In this document: positions 1 through 8,081 of the stretch, one piece after another | Layout: every line of letters begins with the position of its first letter | How positions within the stretch are numbered: the first letter of the stretch is position 1 | Origin: RGIG9151 sp963635575 | GTDB lineage: Bacteria; Bacillota; Clostridia; TANB77; RGIG9151 | Length of the DNA: 27,326 nt | Reading direction: 5' to 3' | Assembly: GCA_963635575.1 (NCBI GenBank) | Contig: CAVHFU010000016.1 | Location: 1-27,326, forward strand | Translations under genes and position numbers: made by a program | The notes under the pieces: generated by a model | Databases searched by the model: none | Seen by the model: the letters and a program-made list of their open reading frames with translations, nothing else | Told to the model about the DNA's origin: nothing

Positions 1-41
1 ATGCAGTAATTTAAACTGTTCGAAAAATTGTGTCTAAAAAC

Positions 42-71
42 TTGACATAAATCCAAAGTAACAGATATACA
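42..71 (+). promoter_or_regulatory. Possible sigma-A promoter before the helicase remnant
   Basis: A TTGACA hexamer at 42-47 is followed after 18 bp by TATACA at 66-71. It precedes the GTG codon at 81 by only 9 bp and no clear ribosome-binding site lies between. The match is good, but in such AT-rich DNA it could be fortuitous. Confidence 0.35.
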
Positions 72-80
72 ATTGAGATT

Positions 81-1202
81 GTGAAAAAACTAAATACAGG
101 GACTAGCAATGTTCAAAGCAATAATATTGTTCTTTCACTTCTCGAGCCTATATTCAATACATATTGCTCTTATCTAAGTGAACATGAAGAAATCGACTTC
201 AATGACATGATAAATATAGCAACACAATACGTGGAACAGAAAAAATATATACACGCTTATAAGTATGTCATTGTAGACGAATATCAAGATATATCAAAAT
301 CACGTTTTTCTCTATTAAATAGCATGAGGAAATCTCAAGATTATGATCTTTTTTGCGTAGGTGATGATTGGCAAAGCATCTATCGCTTCGCTGGTAGTGA
401 TATAGGACTTATTTTAAATTTCGAACAATATTGGGGACCTAGTGAAATAAGTAAAATTGAAACCACTTATCGCTTTAATCAGAATCTTATAGAAATCAGT
501 GGAAATTTTATTATGCGAAATCCGTTTCAAATAAAGAAATCTATAGAAAGTAAAAACATCATCGGAAGATTTTCTTTAGGCGAAATTAATGGATACACTG
601 ATAAATATGCTATCCAATTCATGGCTAGAAAGCTTGATGATTTACCAAAAAATAGCAGTGTATTCTTTATTGGAAGATATACCTTTGATGTTAAGTTATT
701 AAACGACAGTGGCTTGTTTGAATGTCAGTATAATAAAACTAATGGTTTTATTAATATTAAATACAATAAACGTACTGATCTAAAAATGGAATTTATTACG
801 GCACATAAATCAAAAGGGCTACAAGCTGACTATGTTTTCATAATAAACAATAAAAAGTCAAGAATGGGTTTCCCAAGTAAAATACAAGATGCACCTATTT
901 TGGATCTTCTACTTGATAAGTGTGAACAATACCCCTATGCAGAAGAACGCAGACTGTTTTATGTTGCTCTAACAAGAACAATAAAAAAAGTCTTTATCGT
1001 TACTGTAAAAAAGCAAGAATCCGATTTCGTATTAGAGCTTAAAGCATGTTACGATGATGAATTAAGGCGCGAACAGTTTGAATGTCCAGTGTGCGGTGGG
1101 ACATTACAAAAAAAGTCTGGGCAATATGGCGAATTCTTTGGCTGTTCAAATTACAAAACGTTAGGGTGCAAATATATCCGAAAAATATACAATCAAAGAT
1201 AA
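81..1202 (+). CDS. UvrD/HelD-like superfamily 1 helicase, N-terminally truncated, with C-terminal topoisomerase-type zinc finger
   Basis: The 373-residue frame carries the later motifs of SF1A (UvrD/Rep/HelD) helicases in order: Walker B VIVDEYQD (about 63-70), motif III GDDWQSIYRF (about 94-103), motif IV TYRFNQN (about 129-135), motif V ITAHKSKG (about 239-246) and motif VI YVALTRT (about 294-300). A four-cysteine zinc finger of the topoisomerase type closes the protein (CPVC near 335, GC near 363). Motif I (GxxGxGKT, ATP binding) and the Q motif are absent. An in-frame TAA at 48-50 prevents extension upstream, so the first third of a normal helicase is missing. The listed start is GTG with no visible ribosome site. 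As it stands the protein could not bind ATP normally; a 5'-truncated pseudogene is likely, with the N-terminal half perhaps upstream in another frame outside the window. The family assignment is firm; functionality is doubtful. Confidence 0.75.
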   Translation: MKKLNTGTSNVQSNNIVLSLLEPIFNTYCSYLSEHEEIDFNDMINIATQYVEQKKYIHAYKYVIVDEYQDISKSRFSLLNSMRKSQDYDLFCVGDDWQSIYRFAGSDIGLILNFEQYWGPSEISKIETTYRFNQNLIEISGNFIMRNPFQIKKSIESKNIIGRFSLGEINGYTDKYAIQFMARKLDDLPKNSSVFFIGRYTFDVKLLNDSGLFECQYNKTNGFINIKYNKRTDLKMEFITAHKSKGLQADYVFIINNKKSRMGFPSKIQDAPILDLLLDKCEQYPYAEERRLFYVALTRTIKKVFIVTVKKQESDFVLELKACYDDELRREQFECPVCGGTLQKKSGQYGEFFGCSNYKTLGCKYIRKIYNQR

Positions 1203-1234
1203 AATACTAATAAATAATATTAAGAGCCTATAAA

Positions 1235-1263
1235 AAATGAGTGGATTTTTATCCACTCATTTT
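1235..1263. terminator. Bidirectional intrinsic terminator between the helicase remnant and pduL
   Basis: A 12-bp perfect stem (AAATGAGTGGAT / ATCCACTCATTT) with a TTTT loop is flanked by A and T runs. It lies between two convergent genes and can serve both. Confidence 0.85.
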
Positions 1264-1267
1264 CCAA

Positions 1268-1846
1268 TTATTTAACAATATATGCCTTTGTTCCATCTCC
1301 GTTACCAACATTTGCTGCATTTCCTTCATCAGTATCAATATGCATTGCCAAACTAAACTTATCACTCACACGAACAACTACATCTCCGAAAGTTAAGCTT
1401 CTGTCATTGCTCTCTAATTTTACATTAACAACATCTTTATCATTAACTCCAAATTCTTTTGCGTCATCAGGTGTCATATGTATATGTCTCTTTGCAATAA
1501 TTAAACCTTTATCCATGTTATATGTTCCATTTTCAGTTCTAAGCTCTACTCCAGGAGTTCCTTCTATATCTCCGGATTCACGAATAGTACCCATAATCCC
1601 AAGTGCAAAGCAATCTGATTTAGCGAATTCTACTTGGCAAGCTGAACGTACAGGTCCTAAAACAGCAACATTTTCAAAAGTTTTCTTAGGTCCTACAACT
1701 GTAACTCTTTCCTCACAAGCAAATTGGCCAGGTTGTGATAATTCTTTTTTAGGAGTAAGAGTATGTCCCTTTCCAAATAAAGCCTCTACAGCTTCTTGAG
1801 TCAAATGCACATGACGTGCAGAAATTTCTACTTTAATGTCCTTCAT
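1268..1846 (-). CDS. pduL: Phosphate propanoyltransferase / PduL-type phosphotransacylase
   Basis: PduL-family enzymes interconvert acyl-CoA and acyl-phosphate (propionyl or acetyl), unrelated in fold to classic Pta. The product (about 192 aa) has the two PduL repeats, each with a zinc-binding histidine cluster: SARHVHLT near the N terminus and AKRHIHMTP in the second half. Length matches stand-alone PduL. The start is taken as the ATG at 1846, because the ribosome site GGGAGG (1853-1859) sits correctly for it; a longer frame starting at 1861 would begin upstream of that site. It is the last gene of a four-gene minus-strand operon, 14 bp after tlyA. No shell protein, aldehyde dehydrogenase or other microcompartment gene is visible and no encapsulation peptide is evident. 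I infer a housekeeping role in making acetate (or propionate) from acyl-CoA with acetate kinase encoded elsewhere. Confidence 0.9.
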   Translation of the reverse strand: MKDIKVEISARHVHLTQEAVEALFGKGHTLTPKKELSQPGQFACEERVTVVGPKKTFENVAVLGPVRSACQVEFAKSDCFALGIMGTIRESGDIEGTPGVELRTENGTYNMDKGLIIAKRHIHMTPDDAKEFGVNDKDVVNVKLESNDRSLTFGDVVVRVSDKFSLAMHIDTDEGNAANVGNGDGTKAYIVK

Positions 1847-1860
1847 TTTTATTCCTCCCA

Positions 1861-2649
1861 TTAATTCAATATTTTAGTTTCTTCAATAACTTTATCAACA
1901 TCAACTATTGTATCACCACTTTTTCCTAAATACAATAAAAATTCTATGTTTCCCTCCGGCCCTTTTATAGGAGAAAAACTAAGATTTTTCACACAAAATC
2001 CTATACTTTCAGAAAAAGCAATTATTTTCTCAATAACCTCTTTATGAACCTTGCTATCTCTCACAACACCTTTCTTACCAACCTGTTCACGTCCTGCCTC
2101 AAACTGAGGTTTAATTAAAGCAACAACTTCGCCATCGTCTTTTAATAAGTTAAATGCCACAGGCAAAACCTTAGTAAGAGAAATAAACGACACATCAATA
2201 GAAGCAAAATCCAGTTTTTCACCAATTTGCTCATCAGTTACATATCTTATGTTTGTTCTCTCCATGCAAACAACTCGTTCATCTTGACGTAGTTTCCATG
2301 CAAATTGTCCATATCCTACATCAACTGAGAACACTTTTTTTGCACCATTTTGAAGCATACAATCAGTAAACCCACCAGTAGATGCTCCTATATCCATACA
2401 TACCTTATCTTTTAGATTAACGCCAAAAAACTTAACAGCTTTTTCAAGCTTTAATCCCCCACGACTTACATACGGACAAATATTTTCCCTAACTTCTAAC
2501 TTAGCATCAATACTAACTTCTTCTCCAGCCTTATCTATTTTTTGTTCATTTGCATAAACAACTCCAGCCATAATAGAAGCCTTCGCCTTTTCTCTTGACT
2601 CAAAAAAGCCCTTTTCTACTAAAAGTACATCTATTCTTTCCTTATTCAC
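1861..2649 (-). CDS. tlyA: TlyA family rRNA 2'-O-methyltransferase (S4 + FtsJ domains)
   Basis: The 262-residue product starts with an S4 RNA-binding domain (about 1-60; RIDVLLVEKGF and SRGGLKLEKA) followed by an FtsJ/RrmJ-type SAM methyltransferase. SAM-binding motif I is DIGASTGGFTD, and ASIDVSFIS and ALIKPQFEAG provide the later conserved Asp and Lys. Characterised TlyA proteins methylate ribose 2'-OH in 16S and 23S rRNA; the older name haemolysin A is historical. The start codon is GTG at 2649, directly after the udk stop codon, with the ribosome site GGAGG inside the end of udk. This back-to-back junction implies translational coupling. The exact rRNA targets here are not deducible. Confidence 0.9.
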   Translation of the reverse strand: MNKERIDVLLVEKGFFESREKAKASIMAGVVYANEQKIDKAGEEVSIDAKLEVRENICPYVSRGGLKLEKAVKFFGVNLKDKVCMDIGASTGGFTDCMLQNGAKKVFSVDVGYGQFAWKLRQDERVVCMERTNIRYVTDEQIGEKLDFASIDVSFISLTKVLPVAFNLLKDDGEVVALIKPQFEAGREQVGKKGVVRDSKVHKEVIEKIIAFSESIGFCVKNLSFSPIKGPEGNIEFLLYLGKSGDTIVDVDKVIEETKILN

Positions 2650-3267
2650 TTATTCCTCCACCAATCTCTTTAATCTTTCATTAATCATTTCCAAAGCAAC
2701 GATATTGTGACCACCTTCAGGCACAATTATATCAGCATATTTCTTACTAGGCTCAACAAATTGCTCATGCATTGGCTTTACTGTGCCTAAATATTGATTA
2801 ACAACAGACTCCATGTCTCTACCTCTACTCTTTAGATCACGCGACATCCTTCTGATAAATCTCACATCAGCATCAGTATCTACGAATATTTTCATATCCA
2901 TCATATTTCTCAATTCTTCATTCTCAAAAATTAATATTCCTTCAACAATAATAACCTTAGCAGGTTCTATATGCACAGTTTCCTTATTTCTTGCATGTTC
3001 AACAAAAGAATAAGTTGGCATATCAATAGCCTTACCTTCTTTAAGCATTTTTAAATGCTTAATTAAAAGTTCCGTATCAAAGGCATTAGGATGGTCATAA
3101 TTTTGCTCCACCCTTTTTTCAAATGGTAGATGAGAACTATCCTTATAGTAATTATCATGACAAATTAAAACTACACTTTCCTTTAATGCCTCTTTAATTT
3201 TTCGAGACAATGTTGATTTGCCAGAACCTGTACCGCCAGCAATACCTATAATTTTTATATCGCCCAT
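2650..3267 (-). CDS. udk: Uridine/cytidine kinase
   Basis: Pyrimidine ribonucleoside kinase of the salvage pathway, phosphorylating uridine and cytidine to UMP and CMP. The 205-residue product has the P-loop GIAGGTGSGKST near the N terminus, the motif CHDNYYKD, the block NYDHPNAFDT typical of uridine kinases, and a lid segment RFIRRMSRDLKSRGR. The ATG at 3267 is preferred over the longer open frame because GGGAGG lies just upstream and the homologous part begins there (MGDIKIIGIAG). It is the second gene of the operon, 20 bp after a small membrane-protein gene and immediately adjacent to tlyA. Confidence 0.93.
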   Translation of the reverse strand: MGDIKIIGIAGGTGSGKSTLSRKIKEALKESVVLICHDNYYKDSSHLPFEKRVEQNYDHPNAFDTELLIKHLKMLKEGKAIDMPTYSFVEHARNKETVHIEPAKVIIVEGILIFENEELRNMMDMKIFVDTDADVRFIRRMSRDLKSRGRDMESVVNQYLGTVKPMHEQFVEPSKKYADIIVPEGGHNIVALEMINERLKRLVEE

Positions 3268-3287
3268 TACTTCTTCCTCCCAACTTT

Positions 3288-3533
3288 TTAAAAAAGTGCG
3301 ACTATTAATACAGAATAAACAATAAAAATTCCTACTTTTGTAGCTTGTCTCTTCATACCTATAAACCACAAAACACCGGCTGTTATACCTGCAAGTGGTA
3401 ATAGTACAGATAACATATTAGCAATCTGATGTCTTAATAAAACTATTCCTATCCCGATTGAAAGCCATCCCCAAATAGGTAATCCACTAATTTCATATTT
3501 AAATATTCGTTTTACAGTAGTAAGTTTATCCAT
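3288..3533 (-). CDS. Small membrane protein of unknown function
   Basis: An 81-residue product with a basic, polar N terminus and two hydrophobic segments (about residues 20-38 and 48-78, the latter possibly two short helices split by GMKRQATK). I do not recognise the family. The ATG at 3533 is chosen because GGAGG lies 9 nt upstream; ATG codons farther upstream overlap or sit too close to that site. It is the first gene of the operon with udk, tlyA and pduL, downstream of a reasonable sigma-A promoter. No function can be assigned. Confidence 0.7.
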   Translation of the reverse strand: MDKLTTVKRIFKYEISGLPIWGWLSIGIGIVLLRHQIANMLSVLLPLAGITAGVLWFIGMKRQATKVGIFIVYSVLIVALF

Positions 3534-3565
3534 GCCCATTCTCCTCCATAACATATACTATTAAT

Positions 3566-3594
3566 ATTCTAACATCTTTCGACAAATTTTACAA
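3566..3594 (-). promoter_or_regulatory. Sigma-A promoter for the membrane protein-udk-tlyA-pduL operon, with an embedded Spo0A-box-like octamer
   Basis: On the minus strand TTGTAA (3589-3594) and TAGAAT (3566-3571) are separated by 17 bp. The spacer contains TTGTCGAA (3578-3585), which equals the core of the Spo0A box known from Bacillus and Clostridium. Regulation is inference. Confidence 0.5.
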
Positions 3595-3657
3595 TTGAGA
3601 GTCCAATAATTTAATATTTTGCCTTTCCTTTCGGTAATATCTCTATAAAAAAACCAC

Positions 3658-3686
3658 TTGATAAAATGTTTTGCTTGTGCTATTAT
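3658..3686 (+). promoter_or_regulatory. Sigma-A promoter for tRNA-Ser
   Basis: TTGATA (3658-3663) and TATTAT (3681-3686) with a 17-bp spacer, 17 bp before the first base of the tRNA. Confidence 0.6.
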
Positions 3687-3703
3687 ATAAACTGTGATTA
3701 CTC

Positions 3704-3792
3704 GGAGAGATGGTCGAGCGGTTTAAGGCACACGCTTGGAAAGCGTGCGAGGTGAATAGCCTCCGCAGGTTCAAATCCTGTTCTCTCCGCCA
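3704..3792 (+). tRNA. tRNA-Ser (anticodon GGA)
   Basis: Class II tRNA with acceptor stem GGAGAGA / TCTCTCC (3704-3710 / 3782-3788), anticodon stem CACGC / GCGTG, anticodon loop TTGGAAA with GGA at 3738-3740, a long variable arm, T loop TTCAAAT and an encoded CCA end (3790-3792). It should decode UCC and UCU serine codons. Confidence 0.97.
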
Positions 3793-3832
3793 ACATAAGG
3801 TCTCTTAAAAAGAGACCTTATGTTTTTATTTT
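3792..3832 (+). terminator. Intrinsic terminator of tRNA-Ser
   Basis: A 15-bp stem (AACATAAGGTCTCTT and its complement ending at 3824) with an AAA loop is followed by a T-rich tail. The interspersed repeat starts directly in this tail. Confidence 0.9.
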
Positions 3833-4058
3833 CTAGGAAAGTTCAAGCCATGAATTAAAAAGTTAACTTGGTGAAATCCGGTCTAATTAAAATTTAGCTG
3901 ATGAAATCAGCGTTGAAAATTTTAATTAGTAGCTCGAACGACCGACAGAAAACAAAAGTGTTTGTCTAAATCTTTGATTTAGCAACAAACAGTTTCACAG
4001 AGTGCAAAAAATCCATTAGTGTTGCTGACCGAAGGTCAACATAGCGTGGACTTTAGCC
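3827..4058 (+). repeat. Interspersed structured repeat, copy 1 (longer form)
   Basis: About 232 bp nearly identical in parts to the reverse complement of 9206-9397. It begins TATTTTCTAGG in the T tract of the tRNA terminator and ends with a GTGGAC...GCCCAC hairpin plus T6 (4052-4057). Internal structure: long-range arms 3841-3850 / 3930-3939 (two mismatches in this copy), a 13-bp stem 3883-3895 / 3917-3929, the hairpin GCTGATGAAATCAGC, and G(C/T)TGACC-GAA-GGTCAAC. This copy carries about 45 bp that copy 2 lacks, itself a hairpin (3959-3991). No ORF is evident. It may be a MITE-like element or a structured RNA family. Confidence 0.8.
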
Positions 4059-4083
4059 CACTTTTTTATACAAAAGGAGAACT

Positions 4084-5082
4084 ATGATGAAAAAAATAAT
4101 TTTGTGTGCAGTCGGATTAATTATAATACTTATCTCATTTTTAGCGTTTTCTTTATTTACAATAAGCGTAAAAAACATAAAAGAAGACACAGTTGTGACG
4201 ATAAAAGAAGGAAGTGGCACAAAGCAAATTGCTAATATATTAAAAAGTAAAGGAATTATAAAAAGTAGCGTTGCTTTTACTAATTATATAAAGAAAAAAA
4301 ATGAAACCAAGAACTTAAAACCCGGGACTTATAAATTCTCTGCCGGAGAAATTACATTTGATGACATTCTTAATAAACTTATAAAAGGGGAACAAGAAGA
4401 ATCAGTTACAGTTACAATTCCTGAAGGTTATACAGTAGAACAAATCGCAAAACTTTTAGAAGAAAAAGGATTAACAACAAAAGAAAATTTTTTGGAATGT
4501 GCAAAAACTTTTGAAATTCCATATGATTATATAGAAAAAATAGATAACGATTATCGTCAGCTTGAAGGTTTTCTCTTCCCTGATACATATAACATTCCTA
4601 TCTCTTGGAAAGAAAAAGAAATAATAACATTACTATTAAAGCAATTTGATAAAAATTGGTCAGAAAAGTTTAGGAACAGAGCAAAAGAATTAGGCTTTTC
4701 CACAAGGGAAATTATAACTATTGCCTCCCTAATAGAAAGAGAAGCCAAAGTTGAAAAAGAACGCCCAACAATTTCAAGCGTAATCCACAACAGACTAAAA
4801 AAAGGTATGTTACTTCAAATAGATGCCACTGTTCAATACTTACTTCCAGAACAGAAATCTCGTCTTTTATATAAAGACTTAGAAGTTGACTCACCGTATA
4901 ATACCTATAAATATGCCGGTCTCCCTCCAACACCAATTGCAGCTCCCGGATTATCCTGTATAAAAGCAGCTCTGTACCCGGAAGAAACTGACTACTATTA
5001 TTATAGAACAAAAGCATCAAATAACGGCGAGCATAATTTTAGTAAAACTTTTGAAGAACATAAAAATAATGCAAATAAGTAG
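4084..5082 (+). CDS. mltG: Endolytic transglycosylase MltG (YceG family)
   Basis: Membrane-anchored lytic transglycosylase thought to cut nascent glycan strands and end peptidoglycan polymerisation. The 332-residue product has one N-terminal membrane helix (about 4-27), a LysM-like region (VVTIKEGSGTKQIANIL), and the YceG catalytic domain with EGFLFPDTY, ASLIERE (catalytic Glu at 218 in this numbering), LQIDATVQY and the hallmark SPYNTYKYAGLPPTPIAAPG. AAGGAG ends at 4079; of two consecutive ATGs (4084, 4087) the second has the better spacing, a one-residue difference. It lies just after repeat copy 1, whose final hairpin and T run look like a terminator, so it probably has its own promoter there, although I could not identify one. 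Confidence 0.94.
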   Translation: MMKKIILCAVGLIIILISFLAFSLFTISVKNIKEDTVVTIKEGSGTKQIANILKSKGIIKSSVAFTNYIKKKNETKNLKPGTYKFSAGEITFDDILNKLIKGEQEESVTVTIPEGYTVEQIAKLLEEKGLTTKENFLECAKTFEIPYDYIEKIDNDYRQLEGFLFPDTYNIPISWKEKEIITLLLKQFDKNWSEKFRNRAKELGFSTREIITIASLIEREAKVEKERPTISSVIHNRLKKGMLLQIDATVQYLLPEQKSRLLYKDLEVDSPYNTYKYAGLPPTPIAAPGLSCIKAALYPEETDYYYYRTKASNNGEHNFSKTFEEHKNNANK

Positions 5083-5083
5083 A

Positions 5084-5111
5084 AAAAAACTCGGCATATG
5101 CCGAGTTTTTT
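5084..5111. terminator. Bidirectional intrinsic terminator between mltG and rpoD
   Basis: A perfect palindrome AAAAAACTCGGCAT/ATGCCGAGTTTTTT sits between two convergent genes and overlaps the rpoD stop codon. Confidence 0.9.
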
Positions 5112-6189
5112 AATCTAAATAATCTTTTAATTTTTTACTTCTACTTGGATGACGAAGTTTTCTAAGTGCCTTAGCTTCAATCTGACGAATTCTTTCTCTC
5201 GTTACATTAAATACTTTTCCAACTTCCTCTAAGGTTCTTGCTCTTCCATCATCTAATCCAAATCTCAACTTTAATACCTTTTCTTCTCTAGGGGTCAAAG
5301 TACTTAAAACATCTACTAATTGTTCTTTAAGTAATGTAAATGCAGCAGACTCTGCAGGAGCCGGAGCGTCATCATCAGGAATAAAGTCGCCCAAATGGCT
5401 ATCTTCCTCTTCACCAATTGGAGTATCAATAGAAATAGGTTCTTGAGCAATCTTCTCAATTTCAGCAATTCTTTCAACAGGTAATTCCATCTCACGAGCA
5501 AGTTCTTCAGGAGTAGCCTCTCTACCTAATTGTTGTAATAACTGCCTTTTTACACGAATTAACTTGTTAATAGTTTCAACCATATGAACAGGAACACGAA
5601 TAGTTCTTGCTTGGTCAGCTATGGCTCTTGTAATAGCCTGTCTAATCCACCAAGTAGCATAAGTACTGAACTTATAACCCTTAGTATAATCAAATTTTTC
5701 TACTGCTTTAATAAGTCCCATATTTCCTTCCTGAATTAAATCTAAGAAGTGCATTCCACGACCAACATATTTTTTTGCAATACTTACTACAAGTCTTAAA
5801 TTAGCCTCTGCAAGTCTTTTCCTTGCGGCTTCATCACCATGAGCCATCTTCTCAGCTAGTTCAATTTCTTCATCCATAGACAACAATTGAACCTTACCAA
5901 TCTCTTTTAGATACATTCTAACAGGGTCATCCACACTTGTTCCGTCAGGAAGAACGATATCACTTTCCTCATCTTCAAGCATATCTTCACTAAAATCTTC
6001 ATCGAAATCGTCTAAAATTTCAATTCCGTTACTTTCAAAAGTCTCATAAATCTTATCTATTTGTTCTGCATCTAAATCAACATCCTCAAGCTCATTCATT
6101 ATTTGCTCATATGTTAAGCTTCCCTTACTCTTTCCCATTTCTATAAGCTTTTGAATACTATCTTTCTTGTTATTTTCCTTGTCTTCCAA
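5110..6189 (-). CDS. rpoD: Primary RNA polymerase sigma factor (sigma-70/SigA)
   Basis: Housekeeping sigma factor of 359 residues. Region 1.1 is acidic and short (GSLTYEQIMNELEDVDLD). Region 1.2 contains DPVRMYLKEIG; region 2 has KKYVGRGMHFLDLIQEGN and STYATWWIRQAITRAI (-10 recognition); region 3 has IRVPVHMVETINKL; region 4 has LTPREEKVLKLRFG and VTRERIRQIEAKALRKLR (-35 helix-turn-helix). Length and N terminus fit clostridial SigA. The start codon is TTG at 6189, 2 bp beyond the dnaG stop, with GGAGG 8 nt upstream inside dnaG. The dnaG-rpoD order is the classic macromolecular-synthesis arrangement, here without rpsU. The two are surely co-transcribed. Confidence 0.97.
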   Translation of the reverse strand: MEDKENNKKDSIQKLIEMGKSKGSLTYEQIMNELEDVDLDAEQIDKIYETFESNGIEILDDFDEDFSEDMLEDEESDIVLPDGTSVDDPVRMYLKEIGKVQLLSMDEEIELAEKMAHGDEAARKRLAEANLRLVVSIAKKYVGRGMHFLDLIQEGNMGLIKAVEKFDYTKGYKFSTYATWWIRQAITRAIADQARTIRVPVHMVETINKLIRVKRQLLQQLGREATPEELAREMELPVERIAEIEKIAQEPISIDTPIGEEEDSHLGDFIPDDDAPAPAESAAFTLLKEQLVDVLSTLTPREEKVLKLRFGLDDGRARTLEEVGKVFNVTRERIRQIEAKALRKLRHPSRSKKLKDYLD

Positions 6190-6191
6190 AA

Positions 6192-7988
6192 TTATTTCCT
6201 CCTCTCGGCTAAACTCGAATGCAATTTACAAATTACTTCATTTAGCCTTCTTTCTAGTTCCTCAATTTCTACATCTGTTGCACCATTTTTAATTTGTTCT
6301 AATACTTTAGTTTTTTCTTTTTCCAAATCAAATTTAGTAATAATATCCAACGCATCACATAACGCTTTTTCATTATTATTACCAAAATTAAAATCTTCTT
6401 GCATAATACCTGTAATTACGTTTATTTCACTCTCATCTGAAAATAAATCAATAATATTTTGTACTTTTTCACCTTCAAAATATCTAAATAGTTTTTCGGC
6501 TAATTTCTTATATAAATTAACCTTAAAATCTTCAAAGCCAATATATTTTTTTATTTCTCTATATATTCGTTGCTCATTTTGGCAAAGCAAATAAATTAAA
6601 AGTTTCTCGGCATTATACACATTCATAGGAACATCTTCTGCATTTTGCTTACTAACACTACTTTCAATAACTTTATGTGTAATTTTTGCCACTTTATTTG
6701 AGCTACCAAATATTTTTTTATTTATTTCTGCATATATTGCTTCAACACCTATACCAAGTTCACTTGATACCTTGTTAATATATAGCTCACGTTCCATAGA
6801 ATTATCTATTTTGGCAAGTACGGTTGCGACATTATTTAAATATGCTATTTTGCCATCAACAGAATTTATATCCGAATTTTTCTTAATTATATCAAGCTTA
6901 AACTCAACCAATGTTATTGCATTATCCATAAGCTTCATTAGCTTTTCGGAACCATACTTATTAACAAACTCGTCAGGATCCTTCGCTCCTGTAATTTTCA
7001 TTACTTTAACATTACATCCTATTGCGGCAAGTATATCAAGTCCACGCAAAATGGCAGCTTGTCCCGCGCCATCAGCATCATACCCCAAAATTATCTCGGG
7101 AGCATACTTTCGCATTAACCTACCCTGTTGTTCAGTAAGAGCAGTCCCAAGCGATGCAATAGCATTTGGTATACCGGCTTTATGTAGAGAAATAACATCC
7201 ATATAGCCTTCTACCATTAAAAGTTTTGTTACTTTAGCACGCCTAGCAAAATTCAGTGCATATATGTTCCTACTTTTGCTATATATCGGGGTTTCCGGAG
7301 AGTTCATATATTTAGGTAATGAATTATCTAAAACCCTTCCACCAAATGCAATGACTCGCTCCTTTATATCAAAAATCGGAAACATTAGCCTTTGCCTAAA
7401 TCTATCAACATATCCGTTTTCGTTTTTTATAACAACTCCTGCACTAACCATTTCATCAGGTGTAAAACCTAAAGAAGAAAGATGCTCAAACAAATCATTT
7501 TTGCTACCAAAAGCGAAACCTAACCCAAACTTCTTAACCGTTTCATTATCAAGCTTACGTTTATTTGCATACTCTTGTGCTATTTTTGCTTCCGGCGAAT
7601 ATAAATTATCTCTAAAATACTTTGCGCTTGCTAAATTAACTTCAAACAATCGTTCCTTAAACTTAACTCGTGCCAAATCGATATTATTATTGTCCTGTGG
7701 CAAATCTATCTTAGCTCTTTCAGCCAAAATTTCTACCGCTTCTTGAAAAGAAACATTCTCTGCATTCATAATAAACCTTATTACATCTCCACCTACGCCA
7801 CACCCAAAGCAATGGAAAATCTGCCGTTCTGATGAAACAGAAAAAGATGGCGTTTTCTCTTTATGAAATGGGCAAAGGCCTTTATATGACGGCCCTGCAC
7901 GTTTTAATGTAACATATTCACCTACGACATCAACAATGTCATTTGAGTTTTTTATCTCTTCAATAAAGCTCTCATCAAAAAATGCCAC
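6192..7988 (-). CDS. dnaG: DNA primase
   Basis: Makes RNA primers for replication. The 598-residue product has the CHC2 zinc-binding domain (CPFHKEKTPSFSVS and FHCFGC; Cys39, His42, Cys60, Cys63), the primase N-terminal catalytic core, a Toprim domain with VEGYMDVI and GYDADGAG, and a C-terminal helicase-binding region (about 430-598) that is poorly conserved, as expected. The start is GTG at 7988 with an AGAGAGGAAG ribosome site. rpoD follows after 2 bp. Divergent from dgt; the shared intergenic region holds a TTTTGC-N6-GCAAAA inverted repeat (8021-8038) near the dnaG start. Confidence 0.96.
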   Translation of the reverse strand: MAFFDESFIEEIKNSNDIVDVVGEYVTLKRAGPSYKGLCPFHKEKTPSFSVSSERQIFHCFGCGVGGDVIRFIMNAENVSFQEAVEILAERAKIDLPQDNNNIDLARVKFKERLFEVNLASAKYFRDNLYSPEAKIAQEYANKRKLDNETVKKFGLGFAFGSKNDLFEHLSSLGFTPDEMVSAGVVIKNENGYVDRFRQRLMFPIFDIKERVIAFGGRVLDNSLPKYMNSPETPIYSKSRNIYALNFARRAKVTKLLMVEGYMDVISLHKAGIPNAIASLGTALTEQQGRLMRKYAPEIILGYDADGAGQAAILRGLDILAAIGCNVKVMKITGAKDPDEFVNKYGSEKLMKLMDNAITLVEFKLDIIKKNSDINSVDGKIAYLNNVATVLAKIDNSMERELYINKVSSELGIGVEAIYAEINKKIFGSSNKVAKITHKVIESSVSKQNAEDVPMNVYNAEKLLIYLLCQNEQRIYREIKKYIGFEDFKVNLYKKLAEKLFRYFEGEKVQNIIDLFSDESEINVITGIMQEDFNFGNNNEKALCDALDIITKFDLEKEKTKVLEQIKNGATDVEIEELERRLNEVICKLHSSLAERRK

Positions 7989-8081
7989 TAACTTTCTTCC
8001 TCTCTAAAAATGCAAGTATATTTTGCTAAATTGCAAAATTATCCCTTCTTATGTTATTATTCTACATAATGCAAGGATTTC

